The translations under genes and the position numbers were made by a program. Shown piece by piece: positions 48,794 through 60,971 of a stretch of DNA of 64,000 nucleotides. This stretch comes from Campylobacter sp. RM16192. Lineage in GTDB: Bacteria > Campylobacterota > Campylobacteria > Campylobacterales > Campylobacteraceae. The notes under the pieces are model-generated. The model made no database searches and had not been told where the DNA came from. It saw only the letters and a program-made list of their open reading frames with translations. Numbering within the stretch: the stretch's first letter is position 1; the number at the start of each line of letters is the position of its first letter. The stretch spans positions 186,001-250,000 of the forward strand of contig NZ_CP012552.1 in NCBI RefSeq assembly GCF_004803855.2, read 5' to 3'.

Positions 48794-51253
48794 ATGAAAA
48801 AAATCTTTAAATTTATAGTTTTTTATCCGAAGCAAATACTTTCTATAGTGCTTGCTTTAACTGTTATACTTGGCTATTTTTCTACTAAGCTTGCCGTGGA
48901 TGCATCTACAGAGACCTTGTTGCTTGAAGACGATAAGGATTTGGCTCTGTTTAGAGATGTTGCTAAGCGATATGCAAGTCCAAATTATCTTGTAGTCGCC
49001 TATACTCCTAAAAATGATCTTTTAGATGATAAAACTATCGAAAAAATTAGACTCTTATCTGATGAATTTGCCAAAAACGAGCTTGTCGATAGCATTGTAT
49101 CTATTTTAAATGTTCCATTGCTTCAAAGTTCGGCAAAATCACTTAGCGATATTATTGACAAGATTCCAGCTTTAAATGATAAGGATATCAATAAAACCGC
49201 TGCAAGAGAGGAATTTGCAAGCTCTCCTTTGTATTCAAATTCACTTGTGAGTAGTGATTTAAAAACTACTGCAATAATTTTAAATTTAAAGAGCGACGAG
49301 CAGTATAATAGTATATTAAATTCTAGAAATTTGCTTTTAAATAAAGAGTTAAACGGCACTATTAGTAGTGATGAAAAAAAACAGCTTAGGCTTATTAGCT
49401 CAGAGTTTAAAGCCTATCGTGATCAGCTTAGAGTAGTTGAGCAAAGAAGTGTAGAGCAGGTACGAGAGGCAATTAAAAAATTTAAAGATGATGAGAAGCT
49501 TTTTTTAGGCGGAGTTAATATGATTGCTAGTGACATGGTATCGTATGTGAAATCGGATCTTTATATATACGGTATTAGTGTTACTCTTTTGCTTATCTTT
49601 AGTCTTTGGCTGTTTTTTAGGCAGTTTCGTTGGATAGTTTTGCCTATATTTATCTGTATTATAAGTGTTATTTTTGCAACAGGCATTTTTGGCTTTTTGG
49701 GTTGGGAAATCACTGTAATATCCTCAAATTTCGTAGCGCTTCAGCTTATTATAACCATATCTGTAGTCATACATCTTATTGTAAGTTATAGGGAATTTTG
49801 TTTAACAAAACCCAAGTTAAACCAGCGTCAGCTAGTCTATATTACCTTAAGAGATAAGATAAATCCATCATTTTTTGCAATTTTTACTACCGTAATAGGC
49901 TTTTTATCCCTTGCATTTTCAGACATAAAGCCGGTTATTATGCTTGGAATTATGATGAGTAGTTCTATTTCGGTATCTTTTGTTTTGGCATTTTTAATAT
50001 TTGGTTCGGTTGTTTCAAATTTAAAGAAACTTCAGCCTATTAGGACGTTTGAAGATAAATTTAGCTTTACTAAGATTTGTGCAAATTTTGCTATAAATTA
50101 CAAATTCGCAGTTTATGGCATAAGTGCTCTTATGCTAGCTTTTGGAATTTATGGAATCTCAAAATTAAAAGTTGAAAATAGCTTTATTGAATATTTTAAG
50201 AGCTCTACTGAAATTTTTAAAGGCATGCAGGTAATTGACACAAAACTTGGTGGAACCGTGCCTGTAGATGTTTTGATAACTTTCAAAAAAGATGACCAAA
50301 CTTGTGCTCCAAGTGAGATAAAAGACGAATTTGAGGCTGAATTTGAAGCTAGTGCAAATGATGCAAAATATTGGTTTAATAGCTATAAAATGGGAGTTGT
50401 AAAGAAGGTCCATGAGTATCTTGAGAATAAGGAATTTGTAGGCAAAGTTTCTAGTTTGGGCACTCTTTTAGATGTTATAGAAATTTTAAATAAGGGTGAG
50501 GCGGATGATTTTTTACTTAGCGTAATGTATGAACAGATGCCTCAAACTTATAAAAATATAATTTTAAGTCCTTTTGTAAGCATTGAGGATAATCAGGTAC
50601 GATTTTCGCTTCGCACTATAGATTCGGATAAAAATTTAAGACGGGACGAGTTTTTAAAAGAGCTTAAAAATGATCTTTTAAAAATTACTGAAAATGATAA
50701 TGTAAAAGTTGAGATAAGCGGTGCAATGGTGCTTTATAATAATATGCTTCAAAGTCTCATTTTTTCTCAAATCGACTCATTTGGCTTTGTTTTTTTGACT
50801 CTTTTTATAGTATTTTGCATTATCTTTAGAAGTATAAAGCTGGCTTTAATTAGTATAGTTGCCAATATAATTCCGCTTTGTATAGTGTTTGGAGTTATGG
50901 GAGTGGCGCAAATCCCACTTGACATCATGAGTATTACTATAGCTTCTATCAGTATAGGAATAGGGGTTGACGATATGATCCACTATATTCATAGATTTAA
51001 AATAGAAAACAGAATCAAGAGTGTTAAAGAGAGCATAAAAGCTTCTCACGCAAGCATAGGCTATGCTATGTATTACACATCTTTTGCTATATTTTTGGGC
51101 TTTAGCGTAATGGTTACTAGCAATTTTATCCCTACTATATATTTTGGAGTGTTAACCGATCTTGTTATGGCGATGATGCTACTTGGAGCGCTTATTTTGC
51201 TTCCTGCATTGATTCATAGTTTTTATGGCGAGAAATTAATTAAGCACTCTTAA
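48794..51253 (+). CDS. RND/MMPL-family transporter linked to MlaA-MlaC
   Basis: An 819-residue inner-membrane protein. One N-terminal helix is followed by a large periplasmic domain (~residues 35-255) and five helices. A second periplasmic domain and a second helix bundle follow. Helix 4-like segments carry the RND pattern (IASISIGIGVDDMIHYIHRFK). The HpnN/MMPL branch moves lipids or hydrophobic molecules. It lies five bases after mlaC, so it probably acts with MlaA and MlaC. Its 3' end overlaps the convergent BON gene by 18 bases. Confidence 0.87.
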   Translation: MKKIFKFIVFYPKQILSIVLALTVILGYFSTKLAVDASTETLLLEDDKDLALFRDVAKRYASPNYLVVAYTPKNDLLDDKTIEKIRLLSDEFAKNELVDSIVSILNVPLLQSSAKSLSDIIDKIPALNDKDINKTAAREEFASSPLYSNSLVSSDLKTTAIILNLKSDEQYNSILNSRNLLLNKELNGTISSDEKKQLRLISSEFKAYRDQLRVVEQRSVEQVREAIKKFKDDEKLFLGGVNMIASDMVSYVKSDLYIYGISVTLLLIFSLWLFFRQFRWIVLPIFICIISVIFATGIFGFLGWEITVISSNFVALQLIITISVVIHLIVSYREFCLTKPKLNQRQLVYITLRDKINPSFFAIFTTVIGFLSLAFSDIKPVIMLGIMMSSSISVSFVLAFLIFGSVVSNLKKLQPIRTFEDKFSFTKICANFAINYKFAVYGISALMLAFGIYGISKLKVENSFIEYFKSSTEIFKGMQVIDTKLGGTVPVDVLITFKKDDQTCAPSEIKDEFEAEFEASANDAKYWFNSYKMGVVKKVHEYLENKEFVGKVSSLGTLLDVIEILNKGEADDFLLSVMYEQMPQTYKNIILSPFVSIEDNQVRFSLRTIDSDKNLRRDEFLKELKNDLLKITENDNVKVEISGAMVLYNNMLQSLIFSQIDSFGFVFLTLFIVFCIIFRSIKLALISIVANIIPLCIVFGVMGVAQIPLDIMSITIASISIGIGVDDMIHYIHRFKIENRIKSVKESIKASHASIGYAMYYTSFAIFLGFSVMVTSNFIPTIYFGVLTDLVMAMMLLGALILLPALIHSFYGEKLIKHS

Positions 51254-51835
51254 AAAAGAGTATACGTCATAAACTCCATCTATATGCTTGGCATACCAGA
51301 TGGCGTGTTTTTCTTGTTCTATACTTGTAATGATTCCGGTAAAAACTACATTGCATTGCACTACGCTTACTCTTATGCTAGTGCCACTTATTATACTATC
51401 TTTAAATAGGCTGTTTTTTAGAGCCAGCATTATACTCACATTGCTTTTGCACTCTTTTGCATCTTCTGGAAATCTTATGTATGTGTAAATTTTATTTACG
51501 CCTTCCGTGTTTTTAGCCAACTCTATAAGTTTCTCTTTGTGTTTTATATTTGGCACAACGCCTATTAAATATACATTTCCGTAAAAGCTTTCCACATCTA
51601 TACTGATATTGCTAAGCCCTGAGCTTAATAGAATTTTGCTTTGAATTTTACTTTTTACAAATTTGTCTCTTGCGATTGAGTATATTCCTCTTTCGTCCTG
51701 AGATATGGCGTAAGCGTCATATATATTTACTCCTGTCATAGGAGAAACAGGGCTAGTAATCATCTCAACACAGCCGCTTAATAAAAATATAGGCAACAAA
51801 ACAGTAATCTTTTTAAAAATTAGCCAAATATTCAT
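51236..51835 (-). CDS. BON-domain lipoprotein (DolP/YraP-like)
   Basis: The start at 51835 (MNIWLIFKK) is preferred: TAGGTTAG lies upstream, and it gives a compact signal with lipobox LLSGC (Cys ~21). The mature part has two BON-like repeats (SKIQSKILLSSGLSNISIDVESFYGNVYLIGVV and LKNSLFKDSIISGTSIRVSVVQCNVVFTGII). DolP-type proteins support outer-membrane integrity and bind anionic lipids. It is convergent with the RND gene of the Mla-like operon, a thematically related neighbour. Confidence 0.82.
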   Translation of the reverse strand: MNIWLIFKKITVLLPIFLLSGCVEMITSPVSPMTGVNIYDAYAISQDERGIYSIARDKFVKSKIQSKILLSSGLSNISIDVESFYGNVYLIGVVPNIKHKEKLIELAKNTEGVNKIYTYIRFPEDAKECKSNVSIMLALKNSLFKDSIISGTSIRVSVVQCNVVFTGIITSIEQEKHAIWYAKHIDGVYDVYSFLRVLN

Positions 51836-51900
51836 AACTAACCTAAATGATTTTTGCATAAATACTATAAAAATCAAACTAAAATTTATATAAAATTTGA

Positions 51901-51906
51901 TAAAAT
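51901..51906 (+). promoter_or_regulatory. Probable -10 box of the tRNA-Sec gene
   Basis: TAAAAT 10 bases before the tRNA 5' end; a second TAAAAT-like word lies slightly upstream. Confidence 0.4.
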
Positions 51907-51916
51907 ACTATTCTCA

Positions 51917-52015
51917 TGGAGGATAAAGCGATCTGGTGGCGCTCGCGGACTTCAAATCCGATGGCGGGGCGGTTGACCGTTCTGCGGGGAGTTCGATTCT
52001 CTCATCCTCTCGCCA
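51917..52015 (+). tRNA. selC: tRNA-Sec (anticodon UCA)
   Basis: About 99 bases ending in GCCA, with the very long variable arm typical of tRNA-Sec (GCGGGGCGGTTGACCGTTCTGC region) and an anticodon loop CTTCAAA, with UCA at 51952-51954. The T arm is GGGAG-TTCGATT-CTCTC. The acceptor 5' strand GGAGGAT (51918-51924) pairs with ATCCTCT, and one extra flanking pair would be T-C, so the precise 5' end is uncertain by one base. It decodes the UGA codons of both fdhA genes and selD. Confidence 0.88.
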
Positions 52016-52133
52016 TATTAAGTGTGGATTTTTTTATTCTCAATCAGTTTTTATTACCTCTTATATTAGATAAAAATAAAAAAAATGATACAATAATACT
52101 TATCTAGATAAAATTGGAAGGTTTTTATAAAGT

Positions 52134-55100
52134 ATGATTTTTTCAAGCGGTAACAATAAAAGCTTGTCTTATAATATTTTAAATAGAGTTTATTTCGCAA
52201 ATTTAATTACAATTATTGCAATATTTTGTATTATAGCTTTTGCTATAAATATTAAATTTAATGAAATTCGCGAAAATATGTTTTTAAGCAACCAAGAGCT
52301 TAGAAATATTATTTTAAATAATGTAAAAACTGTTAACGATGAGCTTACTCTTATTGGTAGATATGTAACATCAGATGATGCCAATATAAGAGCTATTCTT
52401 GAATATTCTATGTCTAATCACAAAAAATACTATGCTATGCATGTTGCCACTATTGATGGAGATATTGAAATTTCTGCTTTTTCTCACAGAGATGCAAATA
52501 AAGAGTATTTACATTTTTTTAAGACAAAACCATGGAAAGATAAATTTGTAAATGGATTTTTTAGGTCTCAATTTGACTTTCATCATGGCGATATTCCAAC
52601 TAGATTTATTGTGAAAGATCTTGGAAATGGAAAAATTTTAATTGCAGAAGTTAAGTTAAATTATATATATGATGAGTTGTTGCATATGCAAAATTCAATT
52701 GGAGCAAACTCTTTTATTATAAATAAAGATGGAAGAATTTTATTTCATCAAGATATTGATCTGGTTCTTAAGCAAAAAGCAATATTTGATTTGTATAAAG
52801 TTAGTATTGATTACACTGAGAAAAATGATATTCAAATAAATTGGAGCCAGGAAAACTTTGATATTTATATGGTTGAATATATCCAGCAAGCTAGAGCAGC
52901 GGTTGTAACCTATCGCTCTATTGGTAATATTTTATATTCTAACTGGTTGTTTTTGAGTATATGTGTAGCATTTTTTACAATAGGACTCTTTTTGGTTTTT
53001 ATAGATGTTAAGTTTGCTATAAATGGCATAATCAAGCCTATATTATTTATTAAAAGACTTATAAAAAAACTTGAAAAAGAGGAGAATATTAGTCAATATA
53101 TAAGTACCGGATATATAAATGATTTTAATGAAATAGTTGATTCTGTTGTGCAAATTTACGAAAATTTTCAGAATAAAAAAACTAACTTTTTAGAATATGA
53201 GAAAAAATTTGGATATCTTTTTGAGCAAGGTCCTTTAATCATACTTTTGATTGATGCAAAAACTGGAGATATTATAGAAGCTAGCACAAAAGCCTTAGAA
53301 TTTTATGGATTGTCTAGAGATGAAATTTTATGTAAAAAATTACAGGATCTCGATGCCAATAATACAGATGAAGCAAGCCTTATTACTTGTGACTATAGTG
53401 ATAATACGGTAGCTTATGAGTCCAAGCATATAATTTCCAATGGAATCATAAAAGATGTTTTGATAAAAAAGAAAAATATAGAAGTAGATGATAATAAATT
53501 GGGTTTTTGTCTTATTAAAGATATTACTTGGGATAAAATAAATAAGAGAAATTTTGAAAGAGAAAATGAAGCTAATATATACTCTCCGATATTTAAGATA
53601 TCATGGAAAAATGGTTTTATTGAAGATATTTTAAGTGTATCTATCAATACAGAGCTTATATTGGGCTATAAATCTGAGGAGATGCTTGGAGAAAATTTTA
53701 ATTTTAAAGATATTGTGCATCCTGTAGATTTTGATAAATTTGTTAATGAATTTAATATTAAATTTAGGCTATTTAGTACCAATGTCATAAAACGAGACTA
53801 TGAATTTTTATCACCTATAAGAATACTAAAGAAAAATTTAGAAATCATAACTTGTAATGTTTTTTTAAAATTTGTATCTAGTGATAATAAGAATGCAGAT
53901 GAAGTTATAGGTTATTTTGTGGATAGTTCCATTATAGACAAAATGGATGCAAATCATAATTCTTTAACTAATATTTTGCATGATGATAATAAATATTTGA
54001 TTGATAATTTTAAAGACAAATCAGATGCATATAAATATAAAAAAATAATTTCAAATTTATTCTCAAATTCTCAAGAAGCTATGGCTATAGTTGGTACTGA
54101 TGCTAAATTTATAGATGTAAACGATGCTTTTGTTAAAATAACTGGATATTCCAAGGAAGAGGCTATAGGCAGCTCTTCAAATTTATTAAATTCAGGTACT
54201 CACGATAGTAAATTTTTTGCTAATTTATGGCGTAGTATTATAAATGAAGGATATTGGCGAGGTCATATATGGAATAAGAAGAAAGACGGTAAAAAGTATT
54301 TAGAGCTTCTAACCATCAGTACTGTTTATGCAGAAGATGGAAATATAGAAAATTTTATAGCTGTTTTTTCAGATATTTCGCATGCTCAAGAAAAAGAAGA
54401 AAACTTGGAGCAGATAGCCTATTATGATATTCTAACAAGACTGCCTAATAGATTTTTATTTTTAAAAAAATTAAATGACTCAATGATAAATACTGTAAGC
54501 ACAAAGACTTCTATAGCTGTTGTATATATAGATATAGATGATTTTAAACCTATAAACGACTTGTATGGACACTCTGTAGGAGATAGATTGCTGGTTGCAA
54601 TTTCAAAAAATATTAGTATTGCGCTCAAAGAAAATGATGTATTGGCAAGGATTGGCGGAGATGAATTTGTAGCTATTATAAATGATTTAACTTATAAAAA
54701 TGAGATTAATGATATATTAGAAGATATATTAAGAGTAGCAAATAGGGATATTGTTATAAATAATAAACATTTAAGAGTTAGCGCTAGTGTTGGTGCGAGC
54801 CTATATCCTCAAAAGATCGAAATAGATCAAGATACTCTTATAGAGCAGGCCGATTGGGCTATGTATCAATCAAAACTATCAGGTAAAAATAAATACTACA
54901 TATTTGACCCTGAAGCAGATAAGTATTTTAGGGATCAATATGCTTTATCTGATAGAATTTCTTCGAGTCTTTTAAATGATGAATTCTCTCTTTTGTATCA
55001 GCCTATATTAAATATAAGATCCAATAAGATAGTTGGGCTTGAAACATTTATAGCAAAAAAGACTGGATGTGCTATATTGTGTGAAGAAATTTTACCTCTT

Positions 55101-56036
55101 ATAGGAAATGGTTATATATATGACGATTTGGTGCTTTGGAATATAGATAAGGCATTAAAAGATCAATCTTATATGCGTACAAAATATGGACTTGATTTAA
55201 ATTTTAGCGTAAATGTAACATTAGAGCTTATCCATAGGTCCGATTTTATAAAGAAGTTTAAAAATATTGCTGAAAGTGGAATTTATAATAATCTACATGT
55301 GCTTGAATTTAATATTAAAGATTCTGCTTCTTTTAAACAACCTATTGATAGTGCTGAAATTTTGAATATATACAAAAAATATGGCGTGACTATTATTATT
55401 GATCAGTTTGGTTCAAAATCTACTTCTATTCAGGATTTAAAAAATATATATGCGGATAAAATAAAAGTTTCAAAATATTTAAGCCTTGGGGTTGTAAAGG
55501 AGGCTGATAGCTTGATTATATTAAAGTCAATCCTTACGCTATCTAATATATTTTTAAAAGATGTTATTGCTAAAGGTGTAGAGACTCATGATAGTATGTA
55601 TTTGCTTATAAGAGCAGGGTATAGTAACCTTCAAGGTGGCTATATAGCTCCCCCTATGAAGCTTGAAAGTATTAAACATTGGTTTGCAACATATAAAATT
55701 CCAGACAAATTAAAGCATATAGAGGCTCTTAATGAAAGTGAGCTTGTATGGTGTAATTTGGCTGTTATGCATAAAGGCTGGATAAAGAATTTGCTTGATA
55801 TGCTAAGTGCTTCTAATTTTCATAGATTTGATACAAAAGAATTCGCTAAAGAATATAGCAATTTGATGGTTGAGCCTTATAGAAGGCATATCTCAGATTT
55901 TTATAAACTGTCTATTCATGTTGAGACAACAGGTGTAATTATGCAAATTTTAGCAAATATAGAACAAGGCAAGAGTATATCAAAGCTTATTATTAAATTA
56001 AAAGAGAAGCGTGACAATATCTTGACTGTAGAATAA
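52134..56036 (+). CDS. Large membrane sensor with PAS, GGDEF and degenerate EAL domains
   Basis: A 1300-residue signalling protein. Helix 1 is at ~20-42, with an extracytoplasmic sensory domain to ~275 and helix 2 at ~276-298. PAS-type segments follow (~355-470, ~480-600, ~640-750). The GGDEF domain has intact RIGGDEF (~838-844) and no RxxD inhibitory site (KEND). The EAL-like domain (~935-1190) has lost key residues: ETF for EAL, DQFG for DDFG, AKGVE for AEGVE. It is probably a diguanylate cyclase whose EAL part is regulatory. A helical tail of ~110 residues follows. It stands alone after tRNA-Sec. Confidence 0.85.
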   Translation: MIFSSGNNKSLSYNILNRVYFANLITIIAIFCIIAFAINIKFNEIRENMFLSNQELRNIILNNVKTVNDELTLIGRYVTSDDANIRAILEYSMSNHKKYYAMHVATIDGDIEISAFSHRDANKEYLHFFKTKPWKDKFVNGFFRSQFDFHHGDIPTRFIVKDLGNGKILIAEVKLNYIYDELLHMQNSIGANSFIINKDGRILFHQDIDLVLKQKAIFDLYKVSIDYTEKNDIQINWSQENFDIYMVEYIQQARAAVVTYRSIGNILYSNWLFLSICVAFFTIGLFLVFIDVKFAINGIIKPILFIKRLIKKLEKEENISQYISTGYINDFNEIVDSVVQIYENFQNKKTNFLEYEKKFGYLFEQGPLIILLIDAKTGDIIEASTKALEFYGLSRDEILCKKLQDLDANNTDEASLITCDYSDNTVAYESKHIISNGIIKDVLIKKKNIEVDDNKLGFCLIKDITWDKINKRNFERENEANIYSPIFKISWKNGFIEDILSVSINTELILGYKSEEMLGENFNFKDIVHPVDFDKFVNEFNIKFRLFSTNVIKRDYEFLSPIRILKKNLEIITCNVFLKFVSSDNKNADEVIGYFVDSSIIDKMDANHNSLTNILHDDNKYLIDNFKDKSDAYKYKKIISNLFSNSQEAMAIVGTDAKFIDVNDAFVKITGYSKEEAIGSSSNLLNSGTHDSKFFANLWRSIINEGYWRGHIWNKKKDGKKYLELLTISTVYAEDGNIENFIAVFSDISHAQEKEENLEQIAYYDILTRLPNRFLFLKKLNDSMINTVSTKTSIAVVYIDIDDFKPINDLYGHSVGDRLLVAISKNISIALKENDVLARIGGDEFVAIINDLTYKNEINDILEDILRVANRDIVINNKHLRVSASVGASLYPQKIEIDQDTLIEQADWAMYQSKLSGKNKYYIFDPEADKYFRDQYALSDRISSSLLNDEFSLLYQPILNIRSNKIVGLETFIAKKTGCAILCEEILPLIGNGYIYDDLVLWNIDKALKDQSYMRTKYGLDLNFSVNVTLELIHRSDFIKKFKNIAESGIYNNLHVLEFNIKDSASFKQPIDSAEILNIYKKYGVTIIIDQFGSKSTSIQDLKNIYADKIKVSKYLSLGVVKEADSLIILKSILTLSNIFLKDVIAKGVETHDSMYLLIRAGYSNLQGGYIAPPMKLESIKHWFATYKIPDKLKHIEALNESELVWCNLAVMHKGWIKNLLDMLSASNFHRFDTKEFAKEYSNLMVEPYRRHISDFYKLSIHVETTGVIMQILANIEQGKSISKLIIKLKEKRDNILTVE

Positions 56037-56049
56037 GGATTAAAAATTT

Positions 56050-58616
<2,567 letters not shown>

Positions 58617-58620
<4 letters not shown>

Positions 58621-59204
58621 GAAAAATTTTATCTTTATCTGTATTCGTATTATTTCTTTTTGGAGCCGAGGTTCCTGTCGATTGTGTCTCTATATTTGAG
58701 GCTAGAAAGAGCGAACTTGTAAAAGAGATTGAGAGGATAGATGAAGAGAAACAAGGACTTGAAGCCTTTAGAGCATCAAGCGAGGCTATTTTTAGAGAGA
58801 GAAGTGCTCAGCTCAGTAAAAAAGAGAGTGATATAAATGCGACTTTAGCTAAGATAGATGAGCAAAAAGCGCGGATTGAAAATTTAGTAAAAAGAAATGA
58901 TGAAATTTTATCTCAGATTAAAACAATGACGACTGATAAGGTTGGTGAAGCATACGGCAAGATGAAAGATCAAGCCGCGGCAGATGTGTTAAGCGCTATG
59001 GACAGGATAAGTGCTGCAAGTATAATGTATGCTTTGGCTCCTAAAAAAATCTCTTCTATAATGGCTAAAATGGAGCCTGCTGTGGCGTCTGAAATAACTC
59101 TTCTAATCAAGCAAGGTCCCCCTTTTGGAAAAGAAGATAAAGACAGGCAAATCGACTCTCCCGCTAAGATTGAAGGACCGGCCGGCAATTTACTAAATTT
59201 ATAG
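58617..59204 (+). CDS. MotE-family periplasmic chaperone-like protein
   Basis: A 195-residue protein beginning at TTG 58617, which overlaps the FliJ-like stop; no ATG is nearby. A signal peptide (SLSVFVLFLFGAE) is followed by a ~90-residue coiled coil. An MgtE-N-like helical domain follows (GKMKDQAAADVLSAMDRISAASIMYALAPKKISSIMAKMEP, residues ~113-153). This layout matches MotE, which helps assemble the flagellar stator MotC in related bacteria. The pairing with a FliJ-like gene supports a flagellar role. Confidence 0.75.
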
Positions 59205-59295
59205 TTTTATAAATATCTGTGTTTCTTATGAGTTAGAATTTAACCTTTTTTTACCTTTTTTTAGTTAAAATCCAAACAAAAAAAGAGAGGTAAAA

Positions 59296-59847
59296 ATGCG
59301 TATTAAACTGCCACACACTCCATATATATCGCACAAGATTGCAATTGATCTATTAAATTCAGGATTTGTTACTTTAAATCAAGGCATTGAACCACTCTGT
59401 GCGCTTGCAAAAGAGATATTAGATAGTGATTTACAGCGTGAAAAGGCTCTTGAAGAGCGAGTAAATCAGGTTTTAGAAGAGAATGAAAACGAGATGGAAT
59501 TTATGCAAGTAGATAGAAAAAATATGTTCTGGCTTGTCAAGAAAAAGCTTGCAAAGGATTTTAATGTAATTTTAGCCTATGAAGATAGATTTAATAATAT
59601 CGCTCACTTAATTCTTGAAGCCGCTTGGAAAAAAGGGTTGATGGACTATAGCGTGTCTGAAAATAGAGTAAAAAATGTGATTTACGGCTCCATTGAAGAC
59701 TATATAAAAATCTATGAAAAGCTTGAGGATGTTGTAATTTCTAAAATCGATAGCTACAAAAGAAAGCTTATACCAGGAACCGAAGAGTACGATATAGTAT
59801 TTGAAAGACTTTATGAAGAAGAGTTAAGAAAAAAAGGAATGCTGTAA
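59296..59847 (+). CDS. DUF507 family protein
   Basis: A 183-residue cytosolic protein conserved in epsilonproteobacteria and some other phyla. MRIKLPHTPYISHKIAIDLLNSGFV at the start and LIPGTEEYDIVFERLYEEELRKKGML at the end are characteristic. It is mainly helical and acidic. The function is unknown. It overlaps carA by one base, an arrangement shared with C. jejuni (Cj1495c-Cj1494c). Confidence 0.82.
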   Translation: MRIKLPHTPYISHKIAIDLLNSGFVTLNQGIEPLCALAKEILDSDLQREKALEERVNQVLEENENEMEFMQVDRKNMFWLVKKKLAKDFNVILAYEDRFNNIAHLILEAAWKKGLMDYSVSENRVKNVIYGSIEDYIKIYEKLEDVVISKIDSYKRKLIPGTEEYDIVFERLYEEELRKKGML

Positions 59848-60293
59848 TGAAAGCTTATATATATCTTGAAAACGGCGTATTGTTAGAGGCTAAAGCTTTT
59901 GGAAAAGGCGGAAGCGCGGTTGCTAATATGGTTTTTAATACAAGCTTTACGGCATACCAAGAAATCATCACAGATCCTAGTTATCATGGAAAATTCATAG
60001 TTTTTACGTCTCCTGAAATCGGTATAGTTGGCACAAATAATGAAGATTCTAGCAGCGATAAAATTTACGCTGGCTCTATTTTAATACGATCTTTTAATAA
60101 GATGCCATCAAATTTTAGAGCTACAAAAGATTTGGATGAGTTTTTTAGAGAAAATGGAAAATTTGGTGTTTATGATATAGATACTAGATTTTTAACCATG
60201 CTTATTCGTGAAAAAGGCGAGATAAGAGCTGCTATATCAACAGAAATTTCAAATCCTAATGATTTAAAAAAGATGCTAGATAATAGATCCTAA
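59847..60293 (+). pseudogene. carA: carA reduced to its N-terminal domain (carbamoyl-phosphate synthase small subunit)
   Basis: 148 residues with the CarA start (YIYLENGVLLEAKAFGKGGSAVANMVFNTSFTAYQEIITDPSY) and RATKDLDEFFRENGKFGVYDIDTRFLTMLIREKGEIRAAIS. The normal protein has ~370 residues and a C-terminal glutamine amidotransferase domain with catalytic Cys-His-Glu. Here a stop comes at the domain boundary (MLDNRS) and the next gene begins six bases later, so ~220 codons are missing rather than frameshifted. It would be unable to use glutamine. It is a pseudogene or a stand-alone CarB-binding domain. Confidence 0.85.
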
Positions 60294-60299
60294 ATTTAT

Positions 60300-60971
60300 A
60301 TGGATAAAGCCACACTAATATCTATTTTAAGCGTTGCTTTTTTTAGCTCCATAGGACACTGTATAGGCATGTGCGGGGGCTTTATGGTGGCTCTTTCGAT
60401 TCTTGTAAATCAAAAAAATAAAGCAAAAAATATATTTGCGATAGTCGGGTATAATGCGGCTAGAGTGAGTGCATATGTCTTGCTTGGAGCGCTTTTTGGC
60501 GCATTTGGCAGCTTTTTTGCTCTATCTCTTAAAGTAAGAGGCTATTTTCTCTTTATAATTGGTGTTTTTTTAGTTATTTTGGGTATTGCTCTTATAAAAC
60601 GTGGCAAAATTTTAAATTTTTTAGAGGGAAATTCCGCTCTTTATAAATTTATAAATTTAAAAATCAAAATGATAATCTCAAAGAATATGAAATTTGGTTT
60701 TTTGATGCTTGGGTTTTTAAATGGATTTATGCCTTGTGGAGTAGTGTATTATTTTTTAGCCATTGCAATCTCGACAGGAAGTGCAATAAATGGCGCTTTA
60801 GTGATGGCTATTTTTGGTATGGTTAGTTTGGTTATGATGAGTTCTTACGCTTTGATTTTAAAATTTTTAAACGATAAATTTAGAAATTTTATGCTCTATC
60901 TATCCGGGCTGGTTGTAATTATTTACGGTATTTATATATCTTTTATAGGGTTTATGGCAACAAATGGATGA
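60300..60971 (+). CDS. TauE/SafE- or UreH-like membrane protein next to ccoN
   Basis: A 223-residue polytopic protein with six helices. GHCIGMCGGFMVALS (residues ~19-33) and FLNGFMPCGVVYYFLAIAISTGS are the hallmarks of the DsbD_2/UreH-like group (Cys pairs near membrane edges), often encoded near cbb3 oxidase genes and linked to its assembly. It overlaps the sensor kinase gene by eight bases. It corresponds in position to C. jejuni Cj1493c. Confidence 0.8.
   Translation: MDKATLISILSVAFFSSIGHCIGMCGGFMVALSILVNQKNKAKNIFAIVGYNAARVSAYVLLGALFGAFGSFFALSLKVRGYFLFIIGVFLVILGIALIKRGKILNFLEGNSALYKFINLKIKMIISKNMKFGFLMLGFLNGFMPCGVVYYFLAIAISTGSAINGALVMAIFGMVSLVMMSSYALILKFLNDKFRNFMLYLSGLVVIIYGIYISFIGFMATNG

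Noticed and set aside
60294-60960. Hidden remainder of carA in another frame
   Set aside because: The following sequence encodes a complete six-helix membrane protein. No glutamine amidotransferase motifs were found in any frame there.
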